NCBI RefSeq assembly: GCF_041346945.1
Contig: NZ_CP166850.1
Span: 9,718,501 to 9,782,500 of the forward strand
Origin: Amycolatopsis sp. cg9
GTDB taxonomy: Bacteria > Actinomycetota > Actinomycetes > Mycobacteriales > Pseudonocardiaceae
DNA: 64,000 nt
Reading direction: 5' to 3'
Below, piece after piece: positions 1 to 8,821 of this stretch (position 1 is its first letter; each line of letters begins with the position of its first letter). The translations under genes were made by a program, and so were the position numbers. The notes under the pieces are model-generated. The model did not search any database and was not told the DNA's origin. It worked only from the letters and a program-made list of their open reading frames with translations.

Positions 1-2
1 CG

Positions 3-551
3 TTCGTGCTGTTCCTGATCCTGCGGCCGCTGTCGACGCGCGCGCTGACCGCGGGCGCGGCCCCGTTCCGCGTCGCCGTCGGCGGCTGGCTGTCTTCGGC
101 GCTGCTGGGCATCGCGCAGGTCGTCGTGCTGTTCGGCGCGGTGACCTGGCTGGTCGGCATCCACATCGCGCACCCGCTGGAGGCGATCGGGTTCGCCGTG
201 CTGGTTTCGCTGACGTTCACGTCGGTGGTGCACGCGCTCAACGCGTTCTTCGGCGCGGTCGGCAAGTTCCTCGGCCTGGTCCTGCTGGTGCTGCAGCTGG
301 TCAGCGCGGGCGGCACGTTCCCCTGGCAGACGATCCCGGACGCGCTGTACCCGCTGCACGTGGCGCTGCCGATGGGGTACGCGATCGACGGCTTCCGCCA
401 CCTGTTCTACAGCGGCGCTTCCGTGCAGATCCTGGGTGACGTCGGAGTGCTGCTCGGGTACCTGGTGGGCGGGATCCTGGTGTCCACGCTGGCCGCGCGC
501 AAACGTCGCGTTTGGACGGTGTCCGCGCTCAAGCCCGAGCTGAGCCTGTGA
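3..551 (+). CDS. YhgE/Pip-like ABC-2 type membrane protein, C-terminal part
   Basis: This is the C-terminal 182 residues of an integral membrane protein; the gene begins upstream of the window. Four to five hydrophobic segments are visible. The motif MGYAIDGFRHLFYSG before the last membrane span is typical of the YhgE/Pip family, whose members end in an ABC-2-like permease domain and are often annotated as phage-infection or type VII-linked envelope proteins. The stop TGA at 549-551 overlaps the GTG start of the following TetR gene, so the two are probably co-transcribed and the regulator may control this transporter. The family call rests on the C-terminus only. Confidence 0.7.
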   Translation, partial: FVLFLILRPLSTRALTAGAAPFRVAVGGWLSSALLGIAQVVVLFGAVTWLVGIHIAHPLEAIGFAVLVSLTFTSVVHALNAFFGAVGKFLGLVLLVLQLVSAGGTFPWQTIPDALYPLHVALPMGYAIDGFRHLFYSGASVQILGDVGVLLGYLVGGILVSTLAARKRRVWTVSALKPELSL

Positions 552-1120
552 GCGGCGGGACGAAGCAGAAGCTCTTCGAGGCGACGCTGGAGCTCTCGAA
601 GAGCCGGGGCCTGGTGGGCCTGACCGTCGACGACATCGCGGCCGCTGCGGGGGTCGCGAAAGGGACGGTGTACTACAACTTCGGCTCCAAGGACGGCCTG
701 GTCGACGCCCTGCTGCGGTACGGCGTGGACATGCTCGCGCTCCGCCTGCGCGACGCCGTTTCGGACGCGGACCCGCTGGACGTGATCGAAGCGCAGGTCG
801 ACACGACGCTGGAGTTCATCGCGCAGTACCCGGGGTTCTCGCAGATCCTGGTGAGCGAGCTGTGGCGGACGCCGGGCCAGTGGCACGAAACGCTTTCGCT
901 GCTGCGCGAGGAGATCATCTCGATCGTGAAGCAGCAACTGTCCCGGCTGGACGCGGCGGGCCGCCTGCCGGAGGGCGTGCAGATCCCGACGGCGGCGGCG
1001 GGGCTGTTCGGGACGATGCTGGTGGTGGCGCTGGACTGGCAGGTGTTCGGGCCGCAGCGGACGAGGGCGGAGGTCCGGGACGCGGTGATGGTGCTGATCC
1101 GCGGCTTGGGCCGCCGCTGA
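548..1120 (+). CDS. TetR-family transcriptional regulator
   Basis: A 190-residue protein. Residues about 8-55 form the TetR helix-turn-helix: VDDIAAAAGVAKGTVYYNFG followed by SKDGLVDALL. The C-terminal all-helical half would bind a ligand and dimerise. I chose the GTG at 548, which overlaps the upstream stop as GTGA; an in-frame ATG at 512 would add twelve residues that do not look like the family. Coupling to the YhgE/Pip-like gene suggests it regulates that operon. No operator could be read because the upstream promoter is outside the window. Confidence 0.85.
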   Translation: MSGGTKQKLFEATLELSKSRGLVGLTVDDIAAAAGVAKGTVYYNFGSKDGLVDALLRYGVDMLALRLRDAVSDADPLDVIEAQVDTTLEFIAQYPGFSQILVSELWRTPGQWHETLSLLREEIISIVKQQLSRLDAAGRLPEGVQIPTAAAGLFGTMLVVALDWQVFGPQRTRAEVRDAVMVLIRGLGRR

Positions 1121-1241
1121 CCGTCGCCCGCCGGGCCGTCGGGGCGCCCCCGTTTTCCACGCTACCGGGCGGCACCGACAATTCCGGCGCAGCTACCCCC
1201 GGCTTGCGCTGCTGCCCGCCGGCTCGCGGCCCAGCTCCGAG

Positions 1242-1294
1242 GTCGCGAATGACTCATTCGGGACCTGCGAGGTCCCGAATGAGTCATTCGGGAC
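1242..1294. repeat. Paired palindromic repeat, GAATGACTCATTC family
   Basis: Two 23-base units, 1242-1264 and 1272-1294. The second is a perfect odd palindrome (11-base arms around a central G) with core CGAATGAGTCATTCG. The first differs by two bases. They lie between the convergent 3' ends of the TetR and protease-like genes, so a bidirectional terminator role is possible. Related copies are at 53862-53926 and 54979-55032. Confidence 0.85.
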
Positions 1295-1324
1295 GTGGGA
1301 ATCGGCCGCCGCGAAGCAGCCGCG

Positions 1325-2926
1325 TCAGCCGCGGTCTTCCAGGCGGGCCCGGACCGCTGCCGCGTACGTGTCGACCGCGGTGGCCGCTGCCGTCAGCTCG
1401 CAGGGGCCGTCGATCAGCAGGCGCTTCGCCGGGACGTACGCCTGGTCCAGTTCCGGGTCGCTCTCCAGGCCGTGCTCGCGGGCCAGCTCGTGGTCGCCCG
1501 CGAGCCGGGCGCGCAGTTCCTCGCGGCGGGCCATCAGGCCGTCGAGGACCGCGCGCTGGCGGCGGCCGTCTTCGACCGCCGGGGCGACCGCGTGCTCGTG
1601 GCTGTCGATGTGGCGCTCCACCCACTCCGCGTCGCCGTCGACCTCGGCCGAGCGCAGCTGCTTGAGGGCGCCGCGGAGGCGGTGGGCGCGGGCCGGGAGC
1701 ATCGCCACGCCGGTGAAGCGCGTCGCCACGCGCAGCTGGTAGGCCTCGATCTCCGCCAGCTCCTCGACGGCCTGCGTCAGCACCTCGAGCCGGCCGGCGA
1801 GGTCGTCCGGGGCCGGGCGGGCCGCGGCCGTGCCCGCGCGCACCGCCGCCACGCCGGGCGACGACTCCTCGCGGAAGCCGAGCAGCAGGCGCAGTCCCAG
1901 CTCGGCCGCGCGGCCGGCCAGGGGCGCGAGCACCTCGCCGACCAGCCGGTCGGGTTCGGCGGAGTCGTCGATCGCGTCGACGACCAGCGTGCGGCCGGCG
2001 ACCCCGTTCGTCAGCCGGTCGGCGATGCGGTGGCGGACGGCGTCGGCGGTGCGCCCGGTCGCGTCGACGGCCAGGTCGACGCTGCCCGCCGGCGGCATCG
2101 GCCCGAACGCGGGCGGCAGGCCGGCCACGCCGAGGGAGCGTTCGCGGTCGGCGAGGACGATGCCGAACCGCAGGGCCGCCGCGACGGGCGAGCCCGCCTC
2201 GCCGGTGTCGACCACCCAGACCGTGCCGGGCTCGGCTTTCGCGAACCAGTCCGCCACCTGCTGCACGAAGGAGACGTCGACGGCTTCGCCGACCGGGCGC
2301 GAGAAGCTGGCGTCGACGGCCGGGCTGCCGGACGTCCAGATGCTCAGCTGCGGCAGGTGGCCGAGCATCGTCTCGACGGGCACCATCCACGTCCCGGTGT
2401 CCTTGCCGACGACCACGCCGACGACGTGGCCGGTCGCCTCGTCGAGCACCGCCGTGCCGCCGAACCCGGGGCCGAGCGGTTCGGCTTCGGCGGTGCGGAA
2501 CAGGCGGACCCACTCGCCGCCGGTCGGTTCCGGGGCGCCGAGCCGGGCGTGGGTCCACCGGCCGACCGAGCCGGGCGGGAACCCGAACGCGCGCACGAGC
2601 TGGTGCTCACCGAGCGGCATGCGGTGCAGCGGCGCGCGGAACACGCGCGACTCGGGGCGATCCAGGCGCAGCAGGGCGAGATCGCCGTGCCCGCCGCCGT
2701 CGGACGGCACCCAGCAGCCCTCGACGACGGTCGCGGTGCCGGGCAGCGCCTCGGCCAGGCCGACGAAGTCGACGGTCAGCGCGGACTTAGGCCCGCCGGC
2801 GGTCTCGACGACGTGCGCGCTCGTGAGCACGTGGTACTCGTCCAGTACCGTGCCCGCCCCGCACACCCGGCCGAGTTCGTCGTGCAGCCGGACCCGCCAG
2901 CGTCGTCGCTCACGCTCGAACCCCAT
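1325..2926 (-). CDS. Trypsin-like protein with NTPase-like region, catalytic serine missing
   Basis: A 533-residue protein. Residues 1-185 have a trypsin fold: His38 in TSAHVV and Asp82 in GDLALLRLD are present. The nucleophile motif normally reading G-x-S-G-x-x is GFGGTAV here, so residue 156 is Gly instead of Ser. From about residue 220 a second region resembles a STAND/AAA-type NTPase, with a Walker-A-like stretch at 236-247 (VVDTGEAGSP, no GKS/T) and a Walker-B-like VVDAIDD near 315. The C-terminal third is Arg/Glu-rich and helical. Start ATG 2926; the frame extends upstream but without family-like sequence. Proteins pairing a trypsin-like domain with NTPases occur in actinobacterial signalling or conflict systems; this one looks catalytically dead at both sites. 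No partner gene is adjacent. Confidence 0.6.
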   Translation of the reverse strand: MGFERERRRWRVRLHDELGRVCGAGTVLDEYHVLTSAHVVETAGGPKSALTVDFVGLAEALPGTATVVEGCWVPSDGGGHGDLALLRLDRPESRVFRAPLHRMPLGEHQLVRAFGFPPGSVGRWTHARLGAPEPTGGEWVRLFRTAEAEPLGPGFGGTAVLDEATGHVVGVVVGKDTGTWMVPVETMLGHLPQLSIWTSGSPAVDASFSRPVGEAVDVSFVQQVADWFAKAEPGTVWVVDTGEAGSPVAAALRFGIVLADRERSLGVAGLPPAFGPMPPAGSVDLAVDATGRTADAVRHRIADRLTNGVAGRTLVVDAIDDSAEPDRLVGEVLAPLAGRAAELGLRLLLGFREESSPGVAAVRAGTAAARPAPDDLAGRLEVLTQAVEELAEIEAYQLRVATRFTGVAMLPARAHRLRGALKQLRSAEVDGDAEWVERHIDSHEHAVAPAVEDGRRQRAVLDGLMARREELRARLAGDHELAREHGLESDPELDQAYVPAKRLLIDGPCELTAAATAVDTYAAAVRARLEDRG

Positions 2927-3140
2927 TCGGCGGACCCTACGCCGTGATCGCCGCGCCGCGGGCGCCGACCTCCCTACCCAGCGGTAATGGCTCACCCGAA
3001 CGGAGTCCTCCGTTCGTCGCAATGCCAACGGTTTTCGTACGCGGATGACTGAACGAGCCCCCGGGAAGACCGCTCACCGGGACCGTGCCCCCGTCCGCCG
3101 GTCTGCCCGAAAGATCACCCGGTACTGCACCGCCGAACCG

Positions 3141-3674
3141 TCAAACCCGGCCGAACACCCAGCTGCCCGGCGCGGCCGGGTCGTCGCCGGCCCAGAACTC
3201 GTACCAGTGGCCGGCGAACTCGTCGCGGGACAGGCGGCCGTCGCCGTCGGTGTCCAGGAGCTCGAACGCCTCCGCGGTGGCCGTCGCCGGGCCGCTCCAC
3301 GCCTCGATCATCCGGCGGAACTCCGCCGCCGAGATCGCGCCGTCGCCGTTTTCGTCGACCGCCTCGAACATCGCCGAGGCCGTTCCGGTGACCGCGCCGG
3401 GCATCCGCGGGAGCTCGTCGACGACGCCGAGGACCTCGTCGAGGGAGACCTTGCCGTCACGGTCGCGGTCGGACGCGTCGCGCAGGGTCGCCCACCAGCC
3501 CATCATGATCGCGGCGAGCTTCTCGCCCTCGGGCGTGCCGCCGTCGGTGCCGCGCACGTCGAGCCACCTCGCCGTGAGGGCCCGGAAATCGGACTCGGTC
3601 AGGTACCCGTCTTCGTCGGCGTCCATGGCGCCGAAGACGACGGAGATCTTGCGTCGCTGGAAGTCACTGGCCAT
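3141..3674 (-). CDS. Four-EF-hand calcium-binding protein, calerythrin-like
   Basis: A 177-residue cytoplasmic protein with four EF-hand loops: DADEDGYLTESDF near the N-terminus, DRDRDGKVSLDEV, DENGDGAISAAEF and DTDGDGRLSRDEF. All have acidic residues at the usual Ca2+ positions. Length and arrangement match calerythrin, the 177-residue calcium-binding protein known from Saccharopolyspora. In-frame starts exist at 3737 and 3686; I prefer ATG 3674 because a long stem-loop (3732-3761) overlaps the longer start and the family begins like MASDFQRRK. It lies downstream of polA on the same strand, separated by that hairpin, so it probably has its own promoter. Role: Ca2+ buffering or sensing. Confidence 0.8.
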   Translation of the reverse strand: MASDFQRRKISVVFGAMDADEDGYLTESDFRALTARWLDVRGTDGGTPEGEKLAAIMMGWWATLRDASDRDRDGKVSLDEVLGVVDELPRMPGAVTGTASAMFEAVDENGDGAISAAEFRRMIEAWSGPATATAEAFELLDTDGDGRLSRDEFAGHWYEFWAGDDPAAPGSWVFGRV

Positions 3675-3731
3675 GGAGGCCAGCATCGCCGCGGCCACCG
3701 GCGTCCGACGACGGCCGCCCGAGTACACCCG

Positions 3732-3761
3732 CGTCACGACCCGGTGATCCGGGTCGTGACG
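3732..3761. terminator. Stem-loop after polA
   Basis: A perfect 13-base stem (CGTCACGACCCGG and its complement) around a TGAT loop, ten bases beyond the polA stop on the minus strand. There is no long T run. It probably ends polA transcription. Confidence 0.7.
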
Positions 3762-3771
3762 CTGCGTGAAT

Positions 3772-6513
3772 CTAGTGCGCGGCTTCGTTCCAGGATCGCC
3801 CGTAGCCGACCGAGACCTCCAGGGGCACCGCGAGGTCGTACGCCGAGCCCATGCCGTGGCGCACCAGCGTCTCCAGCTGCTCGCGCTCCCCCTCGGCGAC
3901 CTCCAGCACGAGTTCGTCGTGGACCTGCAGCAGGATCCGGCTCTTCAGCTTCGCCTTGACGAGTTCACGGTGGACGTTGAGCATCGCGACCTTGATGATG
4001 TCCGCCGCGCTGCCCTGGATCGGGGCGTTGAGCGCCATCCGCTCGGCCATCTCGCGGCGCTGGCGGTTGTCGCTGTTGAGGTCCGGCAGGTAGCGGCGGC
4101 GGCCGAAGACCGTTTCGGTGTAGCCGTTCTTCGCCGCGACGCCGACGACCGAGTGGAGGTAGTCGCGCACGCCGCCGAAGCGGTCGAAGTACGCCTCCAT
4201 CTGGGACTTGGCGTCCTCGGTGGAAATCCGCAGCTGCTGCGAAAGCCCGTACGCCGACAGCCCGTACGCGAGGCCGTACGACATCGCCTTGACGCGGTAG
4301 CGCAGCTCCGGCGTGATCTCCTCCGGCGGCATCGAGAACGCCCGCGACGCCACGAACGTGTGCAGGTCCTCGCCGGAGTTGAACGCCTCGATCAGGCCCT
4401 CGTCCTTCGACAGGTGCGCCATGATCCGCATTTCGATCTGGCTGTAGTCCGCGGTCATCAGCTCGGTGAAGCCCTCGCCGACGACGAACGCGTCGCGGAT
4501 GCGGCGGCCTTCCTCGGTGCGGACCGGGATGTTCTGCAGGTTCGGCTCGGTCGAGGACAGCCGCCCGGTGGCCGCGATCGTCTGCAGCAGCGTGGTGTGG
4601 ATGCGCCCGTCGTCGGCGACGGACTTGATCAGCCCCTCCACGGTCGTGCGCAGCTTCGTCGCGTCCCGGTGCTCCAGCATGTGCTGCAGGAACGGGTGTT
4701 CGGTCTTCTCGAACAGGCCCTGCAGCGCCTCGGCGTCGGTCGTGTAGCCGGTCTTGGTGCGCTTGGTCTTCGGCATGCCGAGCTCGTCGAACAGCACGAC
4801 CTGCAGCTGCTTCGGCGAGCCGAGGTTGATCTGCTTGCCGATCACCGCGTACGCCTCTTCGGCCGCCTGCGTGACGCGCGAAAGGTAGTGCGCTTCCAGC
4901 GTCGTCAGCTGCTCCAGGTCGACGGCGACCCCGGCGATCTCCAGCTCGGTGATCACCTCCAGCAGCGGCAGCTCCAGCTCGGCGAGCAGCTTCGCCCCGC
5001 CGATCTGCTCCAGCTCCTTTTCGAGCGCGCCGGCCAGCTCGAAGATGGCGCGCGCCTTGACGAGCTCTTCCTGGATCTCCTTCTGCTCCAGGCCTTCCGC
5101 GCCGCCGTCGAGCAGCGACAGCTGCCCGTCGCCGCCGTCGGTCTCCGAGCGCAGCTCGCGGTGCAGGTAGCGCAGCGCGAGGTCGTCCAGCTCGAACGTG
5201 CGCTGCCCCGGGCGCACCAGGTACGCGGCCAGCGCGGTGTCCATGGCGAGCCCGGCCAGCGCCCAGCCGCGGGCGCGGATCGCGTGCAGCGGGACCTTGA
5301 GGTCGTGGCCGGTCTTGCGGATCCCCGGGTCGGCGAACCACGCGGCCAGCGCGGCGTCGTCGGCCTGGTCCATCGCCGTGACGTCGACATACGCGCCTTC
5401 GCCGTCGGCCGCCGCGAAAGCGACCGCGCGCAGGTCGGAGCGGACCGACGCGCCCACCGTGCGGAACGCCAGCGCCACCGGCTGTCCCTTGCCCGCGTGC
5501 GACGTCAGCCACGCGCCCAGCGCGCCGGGCGCGAGCGCGGCACCGGAGACCTCGAAGCCCTCGTCGGCCTCCGGCTCGGCGCTCTGCAGCGTCGCGAACA
5601 GCCTGTCCCGCAGCACGCGGAACTCCAGCTCGTCGAACAGCGCGTGCACGGCTTCGCGGTCCCACGGGCGCAGCTCCAGCCCGGCCGGGCCGATCTCCAG
5701 CTCGACGTCCCGGATCAGCTCCGTGAGCTGCCGGTTCAGCTGGACCGAGCTGAGGTGCGCCCGGAGGGCCTCCCCCGCTTTCCCTTTTACTTCGTCGACG
5801 CGGTCGATCAGGTCGTCGAGCGAGCCGAACTGCTTGATCCACTTGGCCGCGGTCTTCTCCCCGACGCCCGGGATGTTCGGCAGGTTGTCCGAGGGGTCGC
5901 CGCGCAGCGCCGCGAAGTCCGGGTACTGCCGCGGGGTGAGCCCGTACTTCTCCTCGACGGCGTCCGGCGTGAACCGGGTCATCTCCGACACGCCGCGCTT
6001 CGGGTAGAGCACGGTCACCTGCTCGGTGACCAGCTGCAGCGCGTCCCGGTCGCCGGTACAGATCAGGACGTCGAAGTCCGCCGCCGTCGCCTGCGTGGTG
6101 AGCGTGGCGATGATGTCGTCGGCCTCGAAGTTCTCCTTCGTCAGCGACGGGATCCCGAGCACGTCGAGGACTTCCTTGACCAGGTCGACCTGGCCGCGGA
6201 ACTCGTCCGGCGTCGAGCTGCGGTTCGCCTTGTACTCCGCGTACGTCTCCGAGCGGAACGTCTTGCGCGAGAGGTCGAACGCCACCGCCAGATGGGTCGG
6301 CGCTTCGTCGCGCAGCAGGTTGATGAGCATCGAGGTGAAGCCGAAGACCGCGTTCGTGACCTGGCCGGTCTTGGTCTTGAAGTTCTCCGCGGGCAGCGCG
6401 AAGAAAGCGCGGTAGGCCATCGAATGGCCGTCGATCAGCAGCAGCTTCGGGCGCTCGGCGACACCGGTCGATCCTGTGGCGTTGGCAACGGTCGTCTTCT
6501 CACTCGGGCTCAC
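3772..6513 (-). CDS. polA: DNA polymerase I
   Basis: A 913-residue DNA polymerase I for repair and Okazaki-fragment maturation. The N-terminal 5'-3' exonuclease domain has LLLIDGHSMAYRAFFA and the metal-binding ICTGDRDALQL; the helix-hairpin-helix GVGEKTAAKW follows. The middle domain lacks the DxE motif I of proofreading exonucleases (it reads VALAFRTVG), as in other actinobacterial PolA proteins. The polymerase domain carries DYSQIEMRIMAH (motif A), RYRVKAMSYGLAYG (motif B) and LLQVHDELVLE (motif C). Start GTG 6513 is chosen over an upstream in-frame start at 6558 because the shorter protein matches family length. It diverges from the thioesterase gene with about 60 bases between. Confidence 0.97.
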   Translation of the reverse strand: MSPSEKTTVANATGSTGVAERPKLLLIDGHSMAYRAFFALPAENFKTKTGQVTNAVFGFTSMLINLLRDEAPTHLAVAFDLSRKTFRSETYAEYKANRSSTPDEFRGQVDLVKEVLDVLGIPSLTKENFEADDIIATLTTQATAADFDVLICTGDRDALQLVTEQVTVLYPKRGVSEMTRFTPDAVEEKYGLTPRQYPDFAALRGDPSDNLPNIPGVGEKTAAKWIKQFGSLDDLIDRVDEVKGKAGEALRAHLSSVQLNRQLTELIRDVELEIGPAGLELRPWDREAVHALFDELEFRVLRDRLFATLQSAEPEADEGFEVSGAALAPGALGAWLTSHAGKGQPVALAFRTVGASVRSDLRAVAFAAADGEGAYVDVTAMDQADDAALAAWFADPGIRKTGHDLKVPLHAIRARGWALAGLAMDTALAAYLVRPGQRTFELDDLALRYLHRELRSETDGGDGQLSLLDGGAEGLEQKEIQEELVKARAIFELAGALEKELEQIGGAKLLAELELPLLEVITELEIAGVAVDLEQLTTLEAHYLSRVTQAAEEAYAVIGKQINLGSPKQLQVVLFDELGMPKTKRTKTGYTTDAEALQGLFEKTEHPFLQHMLEHRDATKLRTTVEGLIKSVADDGRIHTTLLQTIAATGRLSSTEPNLQNIPVRTEEGRRIRDAFVVGEGFTELMTADYSQIEMRIMAHLSKDEGLIEAFNSGEDLHTFVASRAFSMPPEEITPELRYRVKAMSYGLAYGLSAYGLSQQLRISTEDAKSQMEAYFDRFGGVRDYLHSVVGVAAKNGYTETVFGRRRYLPDLNSDNRQRREMAERMALNAPIQGSAADIIKVAMLNVHRELVKAKLKSRILLQVHDELVLEVAEGEREQLETLVRHGMGSAYDLAVPLEVSVGYGRSWNEAAH

Positions 6514-6575
6514 GGGCCCGAGTCTAGGCTGAGGGTCCGACACTCTTACGTGTCGCATAGGAACAGGAGCTTTGT

Positions 6576-7016
6576 GTGACGGACAGTGCCGCCCCCATCG
6601 ACGTGGAGCGGCTGTCGGGCATCGACCCGGCGGCGGCGGACCAGCAGCTGAACGACAAGATCGGCATGAAGCTGCTCGAAGCGACGGCCGAACGCGTGGT
6701 CGGCACGATCCCGGTCGAGGGCAACCTCCAGCCGTACGGCCTGCTGCACGGCGGCGCGAACGCGGTGCTCGCCGAGGCGCTGGGCTCGACGGTCGCGGCG
6801 CTGAACGCGGGCCCCGGCCGGGCGGCGATGGGACTCGAGCTGTCCTGCACGCACCACCGGGCGGTCCGCGCGGGCACGGTCACCGGGGTCGCGACGCCGC
6901 TGCACGTCGGCCGCGGCACGATCACCGCGGAGATCGTGCTGACCGACGACGAGGGCCGCCGCACCTGCACCGCCCGGCTCACCTGCGTCGTCCGGGACCG
7001 CCCGCCGGGCGCCTGA
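6576..7016 (+). CDS. Hotdog-fold acyl-CoA thioesterase (PaaI type)
   Basis: A 146-residue hotdog-fold protein of the PaaI/YbdB type, which hydrolyses acyl- or aroyl-CoA thioesters. The central helix signature is intact: QPYGLLHGGANAVLAE, followed by the conserved Glu region and the strands AMGLELSCTHHRAV and GRGTITAEI. Start GTG 6576 has GGAGC eight bases upstream. It is divergent from polA, and a LysR regulator follows three bases after its stop, so the two may be co-transcribed. Substrate unknown. Confidence 0.85.
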   Translation: MTDSAAPIDVERLSGIDPAAADQQLNDKIGMKLLEATAERVVGTIPVEGNLQPYGLLHGGANAVLAEALGSTVAALNAGPGRAAMGLELSCTHHRAVRAGTVTGVATPLHVGRGTITAEIVLTDDEGRRTCTARLTCVVRDRPPGA

Positions 7017-7019
7017 GCC

Positions 7020-7991
7020 GTGGACCTCGACGTCGCCCAGGTGCGGGCATTCGTGGTGACCGCCGAGCAGCGCCACTTCGGCCGGGCCGCCCAGGCGCTG
7101 TTCCTCACCCAGCAAGCGCTGTCCAAGCGCATCCGCAAGCTCGAGGACGCCCTCGCGACGCCGTTGTTCGTGCGCACCAACCGGTCGGTCGAACTGACCG
7201 CCGAGGGCGAGCGGTTCCTCCCGCACGCGCGCGAACTGGTGCGGGTGGCCGACGCCGCGGTGGCGGCCATGGGCGCCGACGACCGGCCGCTGCGCCTCGA
7301 CCTGCTCGACTACCGCCTCTCCCCGATGTTCCTGCTGCGCCGGCTCGCCGAGCGGGAGCCGGCGCTTCGGGTGGACAAGGTCGCCGGCGGCGGGTTCGCC
7401 AACGCCGTCGAGAAGCTGCTGTCCGGCGAGCTCGACGCCGCGTTCGGCCGGGTGAACGGCTTCGGGCGGCCACTGCCGGACGAGCTGGAGCACCGGGTCG
7501 TCCGGCTCGAGCCGCTGGTCGCCCTGCTCGCCCCGGAACACCCCCTCGCCGTGCAGGACGCCCTCCCGCTGATCGACCTGCGCGCCGACGGGATCTGGCT
7601 GCCCGGCCACGGCGGCCCGGCCGAATGGCTGTCCTACGTGAACGAGCTGTGCACCCGCTTCGGCGTGCCGGTCGACGACTCCGGCGTCAGCTACGACCTG
7701 CGCCACACCCTCGAGCAGACCCGCTACGGCAAGCGACGCGTCACGCTGGCCGGCGCGGACATGGAGCTCGCGCCGGATCTGAACCTGAAGGTGCTGCCGT
7801 TCGAGCCGTCGCCGCTGTTCCCGTGGTCGCTGGTCTGGCGGCGCGGGAAGGCGCACCCGGCGCTGAAGCGGCTGATGGCGCTGGCCGGGCGCACCAGCCG
7901 CGAAGAGGGCTGGTGCGCCTACGACCCGGCGCACGCCTGGGTGCCGGACGACGACGTCAGCCTCGCAGCTTCCGCGCGAACCACTCGCTGA
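7020..7991 (+). CDS. LysR-family transcriptional regulator
   Basis: A 323-residue LysR-type regulator. The N-terminal winged helix-turn-helix spans residues 1-60, with FGRAAQALFLTQQALSKRIR and LEDALATPLFVRTNRSVELT. The rest is a two-lobed effector-binding domain. Start GTG 7020, three bases after the thioesterase stop. Its 3' end overlaps that of the convergent hydrolase gene by 35 bases. LysR regulators often control a neighbouring divergent gene; here the nearest candidates are the thioesterase and the hydrolase, but neither is divergent. Confidence 0.88.
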   Translation: MDLDVAQVRAFVVTAEQRHFGRAAQALFLTQQALSKRIRKLEDALATPLFVRTNRSVELTAEGERFLPHARELVRVADAAVAAMGADDRPLRLDLLDYRLSPMFLLRRLAEREPALRVDKVAGGGFANAVEKLLSGELDAAFGRVNGFGRPLPDELEHRVVRLEPLVALLAPEHPLAVQDALPLIDLRADGIWLPGHGGPAEWLSYVNELCTRFGVPVDDSGVSYDLRHTLEQTRYGKRRVTLAGADMELAPDLNLKVLPFEPSPLFPWSLVWRRGKAHPALKRLMALAGRTSREEGWCAYDPAHAWVPDDDVSLAASARTTR

Positions 7992-8718
7992 AGGCGGCGT
8001 CGACGCGGGCCGCTTCCGGCGTCCCCGGCGGGAACTCGTGCGCCATGCCCTCGACCGTGACCAGCTCGGCCCCCAGCTTCTCGTGCAGGGCCGCGGCCGG
8101 CTCGCGCACGGCGACGTCGTCGGCCGCCCCGGCGACCAGCAGCAGCGGCGCGGTCAGCTCGGCCGCCCGGTCGACGTAGTCGTAGCGCGCGGCGACCGCG
8201 CGGGACCTCGCGGTCCACCCGTAGGTCACCCCGAAGCGCCGCTCGTTGGCGGCGATCATCGGCGCGAGCTGGACGACCGGGCTGGCCACCGCGGCGGCCG
8301 CGATCCCGGCGTCCCCGCGCGCCAGCACCTCCAGCGCCACGAGCGCCCCGGCCGAGCCGCCGAACACCCCGAGCGGCCCGCTCGCGCCCGGCAGCCGGTC
8401 GCGCAGCTCGGCCAGCGCCGCCGGGAACTCGCCCGCCGCCTGCTCGGTCACCGGCTCGAACACGTCGAGCACGGCGTCCTCGTTCGCCCGCCGGAAGACT
8501 TCGTCGTAACCGCCTTCGGGCAGCCGCGCGCCGCTCAGCGGCAGGCCGAGGTACACCCGCCACGCCTGGAGCCCCGCCATCGGCACGGCTTCGGCCATCG
8601 CCTGCTCGCTCGCCGGCGCGTCCATCAGGTGCCAGCCCACCACCAGCGCCGCCGGCGCGCCCGCGTCCGCCGGCGGCACCGCCACGAACGGCACCCCGGC
8701 CGCGATACCCTCGATCAT
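7957..8718 (-). CDS. Alpha/beta hydrolase
   Basis: A 253-residue alpha/beta hydrolase. The nucleophile elbow is FGGSAGALVAL (Ser in G-x-S-x-G), the acid is probably in VAGAADDVA and the base His in VEGMAHEFPPG. The oxyanion region is VGWHLMDAP. It resembles esterase or dienelactone-hydrolase-like enzymes; no signal peptide, so cytoplasmic. Start ATG 8718 is preceded by GAGGGAG. It lies 103 bases downstream of the SARP gene on the same strand and could be a read-through target. Confidence 0.75.
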   Translation of the reverse strand: MIEGIAAGVPFVAVPPADAGAPAALVVGWHLMDAPASEQAMAEAVPMAGLQAWRVYLGLPLSGARLPEGGYDEVFRRANEDAVLDVFEPVTEQAAGEFPAALAELRDRLPGASGPLGVFGGSAGALVALEVLARGDAGIAAAAVASPVVQLAPMIAANERRFGVTYGWTARSRAVAARYDYVDRAAELTAPLLLVAGAADDVAVREPAAALHEKLGAELVTVEGMAHEFPPGTPEAARVDAAFSEWFARKLRG

Positions 8719-8821
8719 CTCGTGCTCCCTCGGTTTTCGTTGTGCCCCAAGGAAACCGCGAGAAGACGACCGGGTCCAACAGCCGTTCCGGCCGCGACGA
8801 CAACCGGTGGTTGTCGACGCC

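Noticed and set aside
3772..6513. Loss of the proofreading motif in PolA as a novelty
   Set aside because: Actinobacterial and several other PolA proteins are known to lack the 3'-5' exonuclease residues.
3766..6579. A 937-codon open frame on the plus strand opposite polA
   Set aside because: It is the antisense shadow of polA, with Arg/Gln/Val-biased composition and no domain; polA on the other strand has every family motif.
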